DNA of 64,000 nt from the NCBI GenBank assembly GCA_030374805.1, contig JARGSG010000004.1:186001-250000 (forward strand), written 5' to 3'. Below are positions 46,200 to 56,334 of the stretch, in pieces (position 1 is the first letter of the stretch; each line of letters opens with the position of its first letter). The position numbers were made by a program, and so were the translations under genes. Under the pieces are notes generated by a model. That model worked only from the letters and a program-made list of their open reading frames with translations, made no database searches and was not told where the DNA came from. Source of the stretch: Gracilaria gracilis. Taxonomy: Eukaryota; Rhodophyta; Florideophyceae; Gracilariales; Gracilariaceae.

Positions 46200-46855
46200 A
46201 GGGGGCACCGAAACACGACATGTCGTAACTCCAGTTCGACAACAATCGAACGCTGTCCAGCAGCTTTCTAAATTGCTGTCTGAACTGAGTGTTTTATGTC
46301 CTGTTCATATACTTTGGGTGCCAAGTCATTGTGGAATTTTGAAGAACGAGCTAGTAGATAACATGGCGAAAGAAGCATTGAAGATTCCACTATGTGAACA
46401 GATAAGAGTTCCTATAGATCTTTCAGAAGTAAGAAGGAGGGTCTCGACTACGAAGAAATCAGTATCGCTCATTTCGAAGTTACCAGACGAGTTTGAAAAT
46501 ATTCTTACTCTAAGAGAAGCAGAAACAGCTTTGGCACAGATATATGTGGGACATACACCAAGTTTGCACCCTCTTGGATCTCATTTATTTGGAAAGAAGA
46601 TGGTATGTAACTGTAGGCCTGGTGTTCTGAATGATGTGGACCACTACCTTCTCAGATGCCCTAAGAGAAACTTGTCAAGACGCTTGTGTCTACCTTCAAG
46701 TCGTGAACGCCAGGACAAATCCGTTTCTAGTATTGTTAGAAAATGGCCCGTTAGAGTGTTGGCCTTTCTGGTGAGAGAGCGTTTCTTTGAACAGAAACGT
46801 TCTGCACCAAGCCATAATTGAGCTAGTGCACTCATAAACAGAGAGAGAGAGACAT
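46200..46855 (+). mobile_element. 5'-truncated LINE (non-LTR retrotransposon), copy B
   Basis: The fragment carries the C-terminal part of the LINE ORF and the full 3' tail: a stem-loop at 46776-46803, then a CATAATTGAGCTAGTGCACT segment and a terminal GA repeat. The left boundary is uncertain. Confidence 0.8.
46273..46821 (+). pseudogene. LINE ORF2 C-terminus: RNase H and zinc-knuckle-like end
   Basis: The 182-codon frame has no proper start and is open further upstream. It shows the RNase H tail VHILWVPSHCGILKNELVDNMAKEA, as in the RNase H of Jockey/I-type LINEs. The C-terminal region has HLFGKKMVCNCRPGVLNDVDHYLLRCP, a Cys-His set typical of LINE ends. It ends just beyond the 3' stem-loop. 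It is truncated and cannot move by itself. Confidence 0.8.
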
Positions 46856-48294
46856 GTCGTACGGCTTTCTTTGGCAAAAAATCTTTGCCTCAGCCATGGA
46901 AAATGTGGTATATCAGCGAAACGAAAAGGCATCCGTTCTGGGGGCGGATGCAACCCCCAAACGCCATCGCCTTTCATCCTTGACGGCCAAGTCGTAGTGG
47001 CCGGAGGACGATTGTTGGCAAATTCCCTCGATCGTCACGGTCATGGCAGTACCCGAGATTTGATGTCTTCGAGACGAAAGAGATGAACGTTTAGCTTTTT
47101 GGGGCCTGGGGATAATACTAGAAGACCAGTTCAACGTGCCTACCGACTCTTCTGATGTTCACGCTTTGCTTTGCAACAGGCTAATATGCCAAAGCTCTTC
47201 GTCGACACCTCCAGAATACCTGGGCAGCGACGCTAAAGTAAAAAGTGCTAAAGTGATATTAGTACAGTATGCCACAGGACACGTTTGACGTTTCAATCCT
47301 GGGGCGTCATAGTTGGACGGAAAAGTATTGACATGCGTATGTGGTGCGGGAATCAAGAAAGACATGAAACACTTCGTGTTTCATTCCTCGCTAACAACTT
47401 CTCGCAGCAAGTAGTTGACGCATTCTATCTTGAGTGTACGTATACAAACGCGTATACGAATGAAGTATGGCTGCATCGAACATTTCCCTTCACAGTAGCA
47501 CACTGATAAGGACATTAAAGAAGAAAGCGATAAGCGTCGGTAGCGACACGCCCTGCGGTCGAAAACACCTAAGGGATCTAACACTTCATTCTCGTAGCCC
47601 AGTATGTGTAGCACAGCTATAGTAATTAGTGGCTGCGGTATAGAAGTGTTATAGGTCGTCGAGTCATTAGCAAACCCACGCGTACGAGTAGTTAACGGAC
47701 GCGTTTTCACAAAAAGGAGAAGAAGAAGAAGAAGAAAGACAGCTTCTCCTTCGTCATTAGTGAGGGGATCAGCTTTGCACTCTGGAAAATAACTTTGTCC
47801 ATTGTCTTGGATATCACAATGTAAGTTACACAGCACAGATTAGCCCCTTCAAGCAGCGTAAAGTGAACAAAGTGAAATATGGTAGAAGCCAATTCATTGA
47901 ATTAGCATTACCACGGCTGAAAACATCTGCTCCAGGGTGCAACGACGCCCAAGTCTGGAAGATTGCCGGGTGTTACGAGGGTTGTATGCCACTTTGGACT
48001 TGACCACATAATCTCGATCACTCGTGATACTAGTTTTTGACCATTTTTATGAAGGTCATGTCCTTGTGTAGATTTTCAGCTTGTACACTGTGCTGTGCAA
48101 TGCACAGCTTGCCAGCCTTGCAGGTGTAGATAGCTTACGGACTTGTCTTCGGAAAACCGCCGAAATGCGCAGTTTTTTTTCAAACCAGCCAAGCATTGCC
48201 GCGGCTGAAAACATCTGCTCCCCTCCATACTTGTACACGACTTGCCGTTCAGCCCCTTTCTTGCCTTCCCAACAGAGATTCTTGGCGTTTATTG
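46856..48294. other. Intergenic region with a short duplicated segment
   Basis: No gene is recognised. A GAA-rich run lies near 47715-47735. A 29-base segment (GCATTACCACGGCTGAAAAC onward, 47905-47933) recurs nearly unchanged at 48193-48221 in the E(z) leader, and a second short block (CGACGCCCAAG) recurs in order downstream of both. Confidence 0.45.
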
Positions 48295-51200
48295 ATGGAT
48301 TGTGCAGCTCCAAGCGACGCCCAAGTGTCTCTGCCTCCTGATGAAGTTAGGGAAGTCGTACAACAATGCTTTACGGCGGCCAAAGAACGACTTGCAGCGT
48401 TCAGAGCACGGAAGATTCAACTCAATGTCAAGACGGCTAGACGCCAAGCTGAGCGTCGCTTGCGAAGAAACAATAATGGTCATCCGCGCCATGAGAACGG
48501 GAAATTCCCTTCTCGTAATGTGAATTCAATACCGGAATCTATATTTGCTGTTCCAAGCGACCCAAAGGACAAAGTAACCATGACGAGCGTTCCCCAATGT
48601 CCAGGCGGGCTTTCATGGATTCGAGTCCGTTCGAATATGCGAGCTGCGGACCAAGGAAAGGATAGCTTCTTTGTTCCCTACATCGGTGAATCTGAGCAAC
48701 ACCTGAACTTTTCGAACAAGTTAGCGGCGGACACGTTTGAACTCGATACCCGCGTTCCTGATGACATCTCAGAAGATGAAGATCTTGAGGAAGAAGAGGA
48801 GGCTCACGGGATTGTGCGGGAAGAAAGACCTCTGGAGAAAAGCAAGAGATCCAATAAATCGCTGAAGAATGCGAAGAACACAGGACCAACGTCTCTGCCT
48901 ACCACTCGAAGAAAAAAGACGATTAGCCAGCGAGTTTGGACTCGCGCTGCAATGCGTGTTGCGTTGAAATCTATTTTCGAAGTGCTCGGGTGTGCTTCTC
49001 TTCAACCTATTGCAGATGTCGTACGTGACGTGCTGGGGTTCGGTTCTATCGCGCAGGCAGCTAAGTGTGTGACAAATATAGCATACCGTCAGAGAAAATA
49101 TGAAGAAGCAGACAGAGAAGAGAAAACTAAAAGGAGCTATCGAGCTGAAATGGTACAAATCTTGAATGGGTCTGTGAAGCCAGGGCCTTCGGAGATACTG
49201 AAAGGTGACTCCATCCCTTTTTTTATCTGTCGACAGTGTTATACCTATAATTGCTTTCTACATGGTAATCATACTGCGAAACCGAGCAATACGATTCCTG
49301 ATAAAACGAGAAAGGATTCATCGACTCGTCAAATATCTCGAGGCATTGAATTTGGATGTCAAGACAGAACTAAAAACAAATGCTGGCACATTGATGAGGC
49401 GTTATCGGAGTCTAGATCATGGTGGAGAGAGGTTCAACGCGACGATGGAAAAGCAGCTGATATTAGAGCGGCGATACTCGAATTCCACGGCGTGTTCGGG
49501 GCCGATCCATGTCGAATTGCCATCTTGTCCAAATTCTTAATTGCTTCCTTCCATTCTGGATTAGAAATCACTTGCTGCCGTGTTGGCTATCTGTTTTCTG
49601 TGATCGAAGGAATTCGACCTGTTGAAACCAAGCATAAGAGTCGGAGACGGTTTCGCAGATCTACTGGCGACTCATACAAGTCAAAGCGGAAGAAGATGAG
49701 AATGGAGGACGAAAGCGGACTAAAAGGGGGCCTAAGGAAAGATTTTGAGCCATGCAAGCACGCTGGACCTTGTACAGCGAAATCTTGCCCGTGCTATCTG
49801 AATGGGGTGAATTGCGAGAAGTATTGTTCGTGTAATCATACCAGATCCCATCAAGATCGGGCAGAACGAAGATTAACGTGTCCGAACGCCTTCAAAGGTT
49901 GTTCATGCAAGTCATCAGTTGCTTGTGTTTCCAATGCGTGCATTTGTTATTCTTGGAAACGAGAATGTGACCCAGATCTTTGCAAAACTTGCCACGAATG
50001 CAAAGGAGATCGCGAAGGGAGAAGTTGCGAAAATGATGGGTTACTCATGGGCAAAAGGAAGAGAATCGTCGTGGGCCACTCTGATACACATGGTTGGGGA
50101 GCGTTTGCAGCAACCCCTGTCAATAAGAATGAGGTTATCGGGGAGTATGTTGGCGAAATCGTCGACCAAGAACATGCCGATCGGCGAGGCCGTTTGTATG
50201 ATGAAGTCCAGTATTCGTTTCTCTTTAATATAACAGACGATTTTGCGTTGGACTCAACTCGAGTCGGGAACAAATTGCGTTACTGCAACCATGCTTTTGA
50301 GCCTAACTGCGAAGCAAGATTGATGAGGGTCGCAGGAGATATACGTGTTGGTCTTTATGCCAAGAGGGACATAGGGAAGCACGAAGAGTTATTTTTTGAC
50401 TACAAGTACAAGTTCGGACCAGATTGGGCAGTGCCAGCGAAGGACAAGAAGGTGACTGGGGCATTTAAGGAAAAGCGAAGTAGCGTTCCTTCTGCAATGA
50501 AACAAGCGTCATCAAATGCGGGAGAACAATGCACTATGTCCTCCGAAGCAAATGGAAAGAGAGGTGCCAGTGCCGATCCCCCCTTTCAGACCAAGATCAA
50601 GAGAGCGAAAACCATGCGTGCATCGACGCGTTATCAAGCAAAGAATCAGAAGACTGAACCATCGCAACGTCGGAGTTTGTCGACGGCCAGTAAGAAACCG
50701 AATAACGGAGACGTAGAGGAGCAACAGGCGAAGCCGTCATCAGCAGATGTGCACCCAGTGAAAAGGCCTATTTCTGTATGGCGTGGAGTGCTTCGAAGAG
50801 TTGTCCCAAGAGCCGCGGAGGTTGGTGGCATTGATCACAGTGGATCGAACCAACGCATTCTATCCCCAGGTCCGACAAATCTAGCTAAGCAATCACAGCC
50901 GGAAGAAAGCCGATTGAATGCAGGCCAGAGTCCAATCAAGGTGTTGAAACATACGGACAATGAAGCAGAAGGCAGGTGGTCCGATCGTATCGACCGTGAT
51001 AGCCAAGTCAATGAACATGATGCTTTGGGTGGAGAAAGCAATTTAGATATCGAGGAGCGAGGTCGGTCCTTGAAAAAGAGGTCAATCTCCCCTTCCCCCA
51101 TCGATGAGACAAACCCTCGCAACACAGACTCGTTGCATGGCACAAGAGAGGTGTCCAAGAAACCGGACCCACCCCAGTCTCTGAAACATGATTCCCAGAC

Positions 51201-51978
51201 AAGTCTGAAAAGGAATTCAGAGCGAAGCAACCAACGGATCCGAAACCACCGATTACTCATGCGTCAACGTATGAAGGAGATATTTGGCTCTGATGCCGAA
51301 ACGGATGACGACGATAGTGAAGCTGATGTGGTGGATTCCAAGGGCGAATCATTACCAACTGAGAAAGAAGATGCTTCGGAGCCATCTGGAATTCTTTTGA
51401 GGAAAAGGTATCTTGCAAGTGTCGAAAACAAAAGTGATAGCATTCGCTCGAAACGGAGAAAGACTGCACTTGAATGCAGAGATGGAAACGCGGTTTCAAA
51501 TCCCAGTCTAAGGAGAACAAGCGAAGATCTAAGTGGGAGAAATGCCTCCTCACCGTTCACAGAAAACCGCCATGTTCGACACGGAAGAGAATTAGGTATC
51601 GGTTCTGAAAAGGTTTCGAGAGCAACTCAGAAGCTCAAAGACACTACAAATCGAGCAGGGCGAGCGAGGCGACCATCCATAGAGGCTAGGAGACGCAACC
51701 AGCCCGACAGCTTGAGATCTCGTACCAGTCCAGGCACACGTATTGATATAGGCCGGTCGAATTCTCTTGTACAGCAATCCAAGCGAGGGGAACTTAATCG
51801 ACCGCGAGACCCGCCGCACTTTGTCCACACCCGTCAATCAAGTAGAGAACTAGAACAAATGGAACCTAGAGTTACCCAAACCGAACAGGAGCCAGAATTA
51901 CATATACCTATGGTGAACCTTGTTTCGGATGATGAAAGTGAAAGTAACAGTGGTTCATTTGACCCCAAGTTCTTCTGA
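48295..51978 (+). CDS. E(z): Enhancer-of-zeste type histone H3K27 methyltransferase
   Basis: The 1227-residue protein starts at ATG 48295. The N-terminal half holds charged regions and SANT-like helices (VWTRAAMRVALKSIFEVLG). The cysteine-rich CXC domain spans about 482-580 (KHAGPCTAKSCPCYLNGVNC, GCSCKSSVACVSNACIC, RECDPDLCKTC). The SET domain spans about 588-710: GHSDTHGWGAFAATPV, EVIGEYVGEIV, RYCNHAFEPNCEARL and EELFFDYKYKFG. CXC before SET is diagnostic of E(z), the catalytic subunit of Polycomb repressive complex 2. The usual NHS motif is NHA here. A disordered tail of about 515 residues follows, unlike typical E(z) where SET is at the end; it finishes with a SUMO-interaction-like VNLVSDDESES. 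Confidence 0.92.
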   Translation: MDCAAPSDAQVSLPPDEVREVVQQCFTAAKERLAAFRARKIQLNVKTARRQAERRLRRNNNGHPRHENGKFPSRNVNSIPESIFAVPSDPKDKVTMTSVPQCPGGLSWIRVRSNMRAADQGKDSFFVPYIGESEQHLNFSNKLAADTFELDTRVPDDISEDEDLEEEEEAHGIVREERPLEKSKRSNKSLKNAKNTGPTSLPTTRRKKTISQRVWTRAAMRVALKSIFEVLGCASLQPIADVVRDVLGFGSIAQAAKCVTNIAYRQRKYEEADREEKTKRSYRAEMVQILNGSVKPGPSEILKGDSIPFFICRQCYTYNCFLHGNHTAKPSNTIPDKTRKDSSTRQISRGIEFGCQDRTKNKCWHIDEALSESRSWWREVQRDDGKAADIRAAILEFHGVFGADPCRIAILSKFLIASFHSGLEITCCRVGYLFSVIEGIRPVETKHKSRRRFRRSTGDSYKSKRKKMRMEDESGLKGGLRKDFEPCKHAGPCTAKSCPCYLNGVNCEKYCSCNHTRSHQDRAERRLTCPNAFKGCSCKSSVACVSNACICYSWKRECDPDLCKTCHECKGDREGRSCENDGLLMGKRKRIVVGHSDTHGWGAFAATPVNKNEVIGEYVGEIVDQEHADRRGRLYDEVQYSFLFNITDDFALDSTRVGNKLRYCNHAFEPNCEARLMRVAGDIRVGLYAKRDIGKHEELFFDYKYKFGPDWAVPAKDKKVTGAFKEKRSSVPSAMKQASSNAGEQCTMSSEANGKRGASADPPFQTKIKRAKTMRASTRYQAKNQKTEPSQRRSLSTASKKPNNGDVEEQQAKPSSADVHPVKRPISVWRGVLRRVVPRAAEVGGIDHSGSNQRILSPGPTNLAKQSQPEESRLNAGQSPIKVLKHTDNEAEGRWSDRIDRDSQVNEHDALGGESNLDIEERGRSLKKRSISPSPIDETNPRNTDSLHGTREVSKKPDPPQSLKHDSQTSLKRNSERSNQRIRNHRLLMRQRMKEIFGSDAETDDDDSEADVVDSKGESLPTEKEDASEPSGILLRKRYLASVENKSDSIRSKRRKTALECRDGNAVSNPSLRRTSEDLSGRNASSPFTENRHVRHGRELGIGSEKVSRATQKLKDTTNRAGRARRPSIEARRRNQPDSLRSRTSPGTRIDIGRSNSLVQQSKRGELNRPRDPPHFVHTRQSSRELEQMEPRVTQTEQEPELHIPMVNLVSDDESESNSGSFDPKFF

Positions 51979-52249
51979 GCAGCCGCTCGCTGGAGACTTC
52001 TTCAAACCGAATAGAGAGAATCTTTACTTGCAATTTCTCTCAAGTTCAATCAGCTTAGTCAACAAAAAAAACATTAAATACTCTGTACCGGCAAGGCACA
52101 AGATCTCCACATGAGTAAACTTAACTTAGTTCATTAGATACTCCGGTTCTTCTTCTCCGGATCCTAGAGTAGGGTTTCGAGATTCGAGGCTGTTAAATAG
52201 ATTGCGAACATAGAGTTTTGATAGATTACTTACTAGTACAGTTGGACAG

Positions 52250-54358
52250 TTACGCAGGAGCTAGTTCAGAAAGAACATGCCGTGATGGTATGCTGAGACG
52301 TTCACCGCTTTGGACTAAATCACCACGCGTTACAATACCATGTAGCGCGCCGCCTATCAAAACATATGCGTGTGTGGGCATTAACATAACGAACATGAAA
52401 TGGAGCTGGCTCAGCGAAGTATTGGCAGTTACAATCAGTGGGCTGAGGTCAGGGCACAGTCTTGTACAGGTGTTTTGGCCGTACTCTGGTTCCTTCTTTG
52501 GTATCAGCTGTTGTTGGGCCTGTTCTTCTTCACTTTCCATCACAGATAAATCGGCCTCCTCATCTAAGGACAGTTTGGCTTCGGTTTTGGCAGGGTCTGG
52601 CACGCTTTGTGTATCTCGTTTTGGAGACTTCGGAATGTGGTCCGTTGCTGGCGGGCTGTCAGCACTGACGCGCGTAATCAAATTCAGAAGACTTCTGCGT
52701 CGAACGCTGCCAAGTAGAAGTCCATTATCTGTGACAATCGGAAACGAGTCAAAGTCCGGATATGTGTCCAGCGTTTCCCTTATTTCCACAAGTGAGCATA
52801 CCTCATGAAGCGATACAACGTCGGTTCGCATTATATCGTGAACTTTCTGATCTGGTGTTCTATCCCTTCTCATATGCGGCATGTACGGCAAGCGCTTCAT
52901 GATAATCAGAGCGTCGTACAAAGAGCGGTTAATACCATTTGCCACAATGACAGAAATGAGCACAGCTGCGAGAGTAGGCATTGTGTGCTTCAGCTGGCCT
53001 GTAACCTCAAATATGACCACAGCAACAGAGAGTGCACGAGTGACTCCAGCTGTAAAGGCAGCAGCTCCAACAACAGCATATCCCCCTGCGATAATCTTAT
53101 GTCCGAAGAGAAGACGAAGAAGCTCACCGTACAAACGTCCCAAGCCGGCTCCAACCAAAAAGCATGGGATGAACACACCAGCAGGGATAGGGAGCCCAAT
53201 TGAGATGACAATAAGAGGGAACTTGATAAGGACAAGTATGAGCACATCGATACGAGAAAGCTCGACCATTTCTTTTGCGGAAAAGAATTCGTTTATGGCA
53301 TGGCGAGGATCGTGGCGGAAGTTTGGAAACGGATACTGAACAAGCGCAGCCGCAAGCCCAACGAAAAACAATAACACATAGCGGTTGGTACCGGGAAGTC
53401 GTCGCTTTCGAAGCAGGTAAACGAAATGAACACATCGGACGAAAAACGCACCCAGCAATCCCAAGAGAGCGCCAAGCAACATGAAAGCTGGGAGCTGACC
53501 TCTGTACGAAATGTCATCAAAGGCGGTATTGTCAAAAGCCTCAACCAGCGGTGTCTTGTAAAGCATATCGTATACAAGAGAGCCCGCAAGTGTGGCAAGC
53601 ACGCATTTCCAGAAAGTAGGCACAAGATAAAAAGATGCAGTAGTCTCTAGAGCATAGAGCACGCCGCCAATAGGGGTGCCGAAGCTGGACGCCAGACCGA
53701 CTGCACAGGCACACGCCATGATTTGCATACGCAGGGCACGATCCCTGCGTAGCGCTCGAAACGGGGGCAGTCGCGAAAGATGATGGGCGATGATACATGA
53801 AATGTGCACATTTGGTCCCTCCCAGCCGACGGGGAGACCGCCGCCGATAGCACAGACGAGCCCGATGGTCTTGGCGAGAAGAGCCCATAGCGATAGGGCT
53901 GGCTTGACCTTGTCGTAAAAGCCGGACATGAGAGACTTCATGGCTGGAATACCAGAGCCCTCAGCCTCGGTAGAACATACGTGACAGACGAAAGTGGAGG
54001 CTAAACACAGTGAAACTCCGGTGAGACAGAAGAGAAAGACGGCAAGCGTAGGTTGAAGCTTAAGTTGAATGATACCCTCACGTAAGTCGAACACATTATG
54101 AACCGAGATATCAACCAGAAAGATAATGGTGGAAGGAATGATACCGAGCAAAACCAAAAAGGCCAGCAACCTAGCCAGATGAATGATGGTAGTGGGCGCC
54201 GAGGTTCCAGCAAGATGCTGGATCTGTTGCGGAGGCGGCAAAGGCTCGGCATGACGACTAGCTAAGGTGGGCGTAGAATGCGGATCCCCATCAAGAAAGG
54301 CGAAGTGTACCTCATCAACATGGTCTACCGTGCGCGGAGGAGTGGGCTTCGGCAACAT
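52250..54358 (-). CDS. CLC-family chloride channel or exchanger with CBS domains
   Basis: The 702-residue protein starts at ATG 54358. About ten hydrophobic helices span residues 65-470. The CLC signatures are present: GSGIP at the first anion site, VGWEGPNVHI in place of the usual GKEGPxxH, with the gating glutamate kept and Lys replaced by Trp, and GVFIPCFLVGAGLGR as the third motif. Two CBS domains follow in the cytosolic part (about 520-585 and 640-690), separated by an acidic linker with many Glu residues. The gating glutamate fits exchange or gated conductance of anions. It lies head-to-head with the plastid protein gene, with a 449-base shared promoter. Confidence 0.93.
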   Translation of the reverse strand: MLPKPTPPRTVDHVDEVHFAFLDGDPHSTPTLASRHAEPLPPPQQIQHLAGTSAPTTIIHLARLLAFLVLLGIIPSTIIFLVDISVHNVFDLREGIIQLKLQPTLAVFLFCLTGVSLCLASTFVCHVCSTEAEGSGIPAMKSLMSGFYDKVKPALSLWALLAKTIGLVCAIGGGLPVGWEGPNVHISCIIAHHLSRLPPFRALRRDRALRMQIMACACAVGLASSFGTPIGGVLYALETTASFYLVPTFWKCVLATLAGSLVYDMLYKTPLVEAFDNTAFDDISYRGQLPAFMLLGALLGLLGAFFVRCVHFVYLLRKRRLPGTNRYVLLFFVGLAAALVQYPFPNFRHDPRHAINEFFSAKEMVELSRIDVLILVLIKFPLIVISIGLPIPAGVFIPCFLVGAGLGRLYGELLRLLFGHKIIAGGYAVVGAAAFTAGVTRALSVAVVIFEVTGQLKHTMPTLAAVLISVIVANGINRSLYDALIIMKRLPYMPHMRRDRTPDQKVHDIMRTDVVSLHEVCSLVEIRETLDTYPDFDSFPIVTDNGLLLGSVRRRSLLNLITRVSADSPPATDHIPKSPKRDTQSVPDPAKTEAKLSLDEEADLSVMESEEEQAQQQLIPKKEPEYGQNTCTRLCPDLSPLIVTANTSLSQLHFMFVMLMPTHAYVLIGGALHGIVTRGDLVQSGERLSIPSRHVLSELAPA

Positions 54359-54476
54359 CTCTGGCGCGCACCACGCCTGGAACGGTGGGCGGAGCTGAGA
54401 GAGGAGGACGCACGGCCAACACACGCGCTCAACTATCGGCCCAAGTCAGACGGAGCGCGCGGAGGCGCCACTCGAT

Positions 54477-54484
54477 TGACGTCA
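54477..54484. promoter_or_regulatory. CRE/bZIP-type site TGACGTCA
   Basis: A perfect 8-base palindrome lies in the divergent promoter, 119 bases from the CLC start and 324 from the 54808 start. Confidence 0.45.
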
Positions 54485-54807
54485 GCATGAGAGCGACGTT
54501 GCATTTATCTATCAGCTGCAGTTTCGCAGCGCGCACAATGTGCGCCGCACATGCGCCATGTGCAGACAAAAAAGTGGCGCTTCCTGCCACGTGGCCACGT
54601 CCCCACGTCGCATGAGCCGCTTGATCTTCTATGTGCCGTGCGTATGCTTTCCGCCGCAGACTTTGCAGCCATTCGCTGCGTCGCCACTCGTTGCGGTTGA
54701 CTGCAGACTCCGCAGAGCTGCACCTCGCGCGCGCGCCGCGCCCGCCAGACCCATCTTCAGCACTCGCCGGTTGTGCTCACTCTCCGACCCACTTCCCCGT
54801 CGTCGCC

Positions 54808-56334
54808 ATGCTCGTCAAAGCCTTCATTCACCCATTGCCGCTGCAAGTTGTGTTCACCCGCGACAGATGCGCCGCCTCTCTGTCGACGCGCGTCGTTCAC
54901 AAGCGCTCTTCGCCCTGCATCGGCTCTCGTTTCCGCACAGACAGTGCTCTTCGTCGCTCGGCGTTCATTCGAAGCGCGCCGCTCTCCCCCCGCCGTCCTT
55001 CTCGTGCGTTGCTTGGGCCTAGGGCGACGCTTTCTGAATCGGCCAACCTGGAAGATGTGTCCGAACCGGTGTTACGGGCTGTGGAGGCTTCTCGACAGCT
55101 GCGACAGACCGTGCCTGACATTGCTGCGCGCTCCGGCCTTTCTGTGGCTGATGTGGCCACGCAGGCTGCAAAGCTCGCTGCTTTGACGATGACGCCTATT
55201 GACGTCACTGACGCCGGTGATCTTGCGTATCGCTTTCCGTCCAATGTTCGAGGTTTGCTTCGTGCTGCTTCGGTGCGTGCCAAGTTGCGCATGGCTTGGC
55301 AAACCATTTTCCCGCCCTTGTATTCTGCGGTACGGCTTGCGTTTGGTGCTTTGCTCATTATTAGCATTGTAGTTACGTTTGTTGCTATTGCTGTTCTTGG
55401 AAGTGCTTCCAGTTCTTCTGATGATGACCGTCGCTCATCTCGGTCCAACTTCATGCCGGTTCGATTCTTCGCGCCTGATATTCTTGATATCATCTGGTAT
55501 TCACGCGCTACAAGTCGTTATCGTCGCGAGAAGTCGCCTGATGAGATGTCCTTTTTGGAGGCGGTCTACTCGTTTGTGTTTGGTGATGGTGACCCGAACG
55601 CCGACATCGAAACGCGTAGATATCGTACCATTGCAGCCATCATCCGTTCCAACAAGGGCGCTGTCACTGCTGAACAGTTGGCGCCGTATCTAGACCCAAC
55701 TTATGCTGACGGAAACGTCGTGGACGAAAGTTTTGTGCTTCCAGTGCTTCAGCGTTTTAATGGGCATCCAGAAGTTACGGAGGATGGCGATATCATATAT
55801 GTGTTTCCGGACTTTTTACGAAGCGGAACTTCTAGCGTCGAGTTCGTGGGCGCCGTATCTCCGTTGCAAGAGCAGTTGCTATCGCTCACACGCGCCACGT
55901 CTGTACAGAGCGCCATGGCGGTCGCTTTGGGTGCCATCAACGTGTTGGGCGTGCTCACACTCGGTGCAAAACTCACAACCGCCGTAGCAATAACGCCAGA
56001 CGCTGTGGCGTTCATCGCGCTTATCAAATCGATTTACCCGGCTCTGGCAACTTACGCTACGTCATTCGTGCTCGTCCCTCTGTTTCGCTGGCTCCGTCAA
56101 AAGCGGGTTAATTCCGCAATTCGAAAGAGGAACAGTGCTCGTCAGTATGCTGCCCAAAAGTTGTCCCGGCCTGACTCGACCGTTCGGCGAAAGACGCGTG
56201 CAGCTGAGCAGTTTGCTATCAAGGGAGGATCTCAGATTGGTAATGTGATTTACTCGAGCGATAGAGATCTCATGGATCAACCGGCTGTTCAACGAGAGAT
56301 TGCTGATGATTTTGATAGACGGCTTAACGGATGA
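54808..56334 (+). CDS. Plastid membrane protein of the At5g03900 type
   Basis: The 508-residue protein starts at ATG 54808. About 80 residues rich in Arg, Ser and Pro with few acids form a likely plastid transit peptide. A winged-helix-like segment follows (QTVPDIAARSGLSVADVATQAAKL, then DLAYRFP). Next are a transmembrane helix (FGALLIISIVVTFVAIAVLG), a second HTH-like unit (KGAVTAEQLAPYL, IIYVFPDF) and two or three C-terminal membrane helices. This layout, with repeated YxFPxF ends, resembles the plant chloroplast protein At5g03900, annotated as linked to iron-sulphur cluster biosynthesis. The function is not established; the similarity is from memory. Confidence 0.75.
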   Translation: MLVKAFIHPLPLQVVFTRDRCAASLSTRVVHKRSSPCIGSRFRTDSALRRSAFIRSAPLSPRRPSRALLGPRATLSESANLEDVSEPVLRAVEASRQLRQTVPDIAARSGLSVADVATQAAKLAALTMTPIDVTDAGDLAYRFPSNVRGLLRAASVRAKLRMAWQTIFPPLYSAVRLAFGALLIISIVVTFVAIAVLGSASSSSDDDRRSSRSNFMPVRFFAPDILDIIWYSRATSRYRREKSPDEMSFLEAVYSFVFGDGDPNADIETRRYRTIAAIIRSNKGAVTAEQLAPYLDPTYADGNVVDESFVLPVLQRFNGHPEVTEDGDIIYVFPDFLRSGTSSVEFVGAVSPLQEQLLSLTRATSVQSAMAVALGAINVLGVLTLGAKLTTAVAITPDAVAFIALIKSIYPALATYATSFVLVPLFRWLRQKRVNSAIRKRNSARQYAAQKLSRPDSTVRRKTRAAEQFAIKGGSQIGNVIYSSDRDLMDQPAVQREIADDFDRRLNG

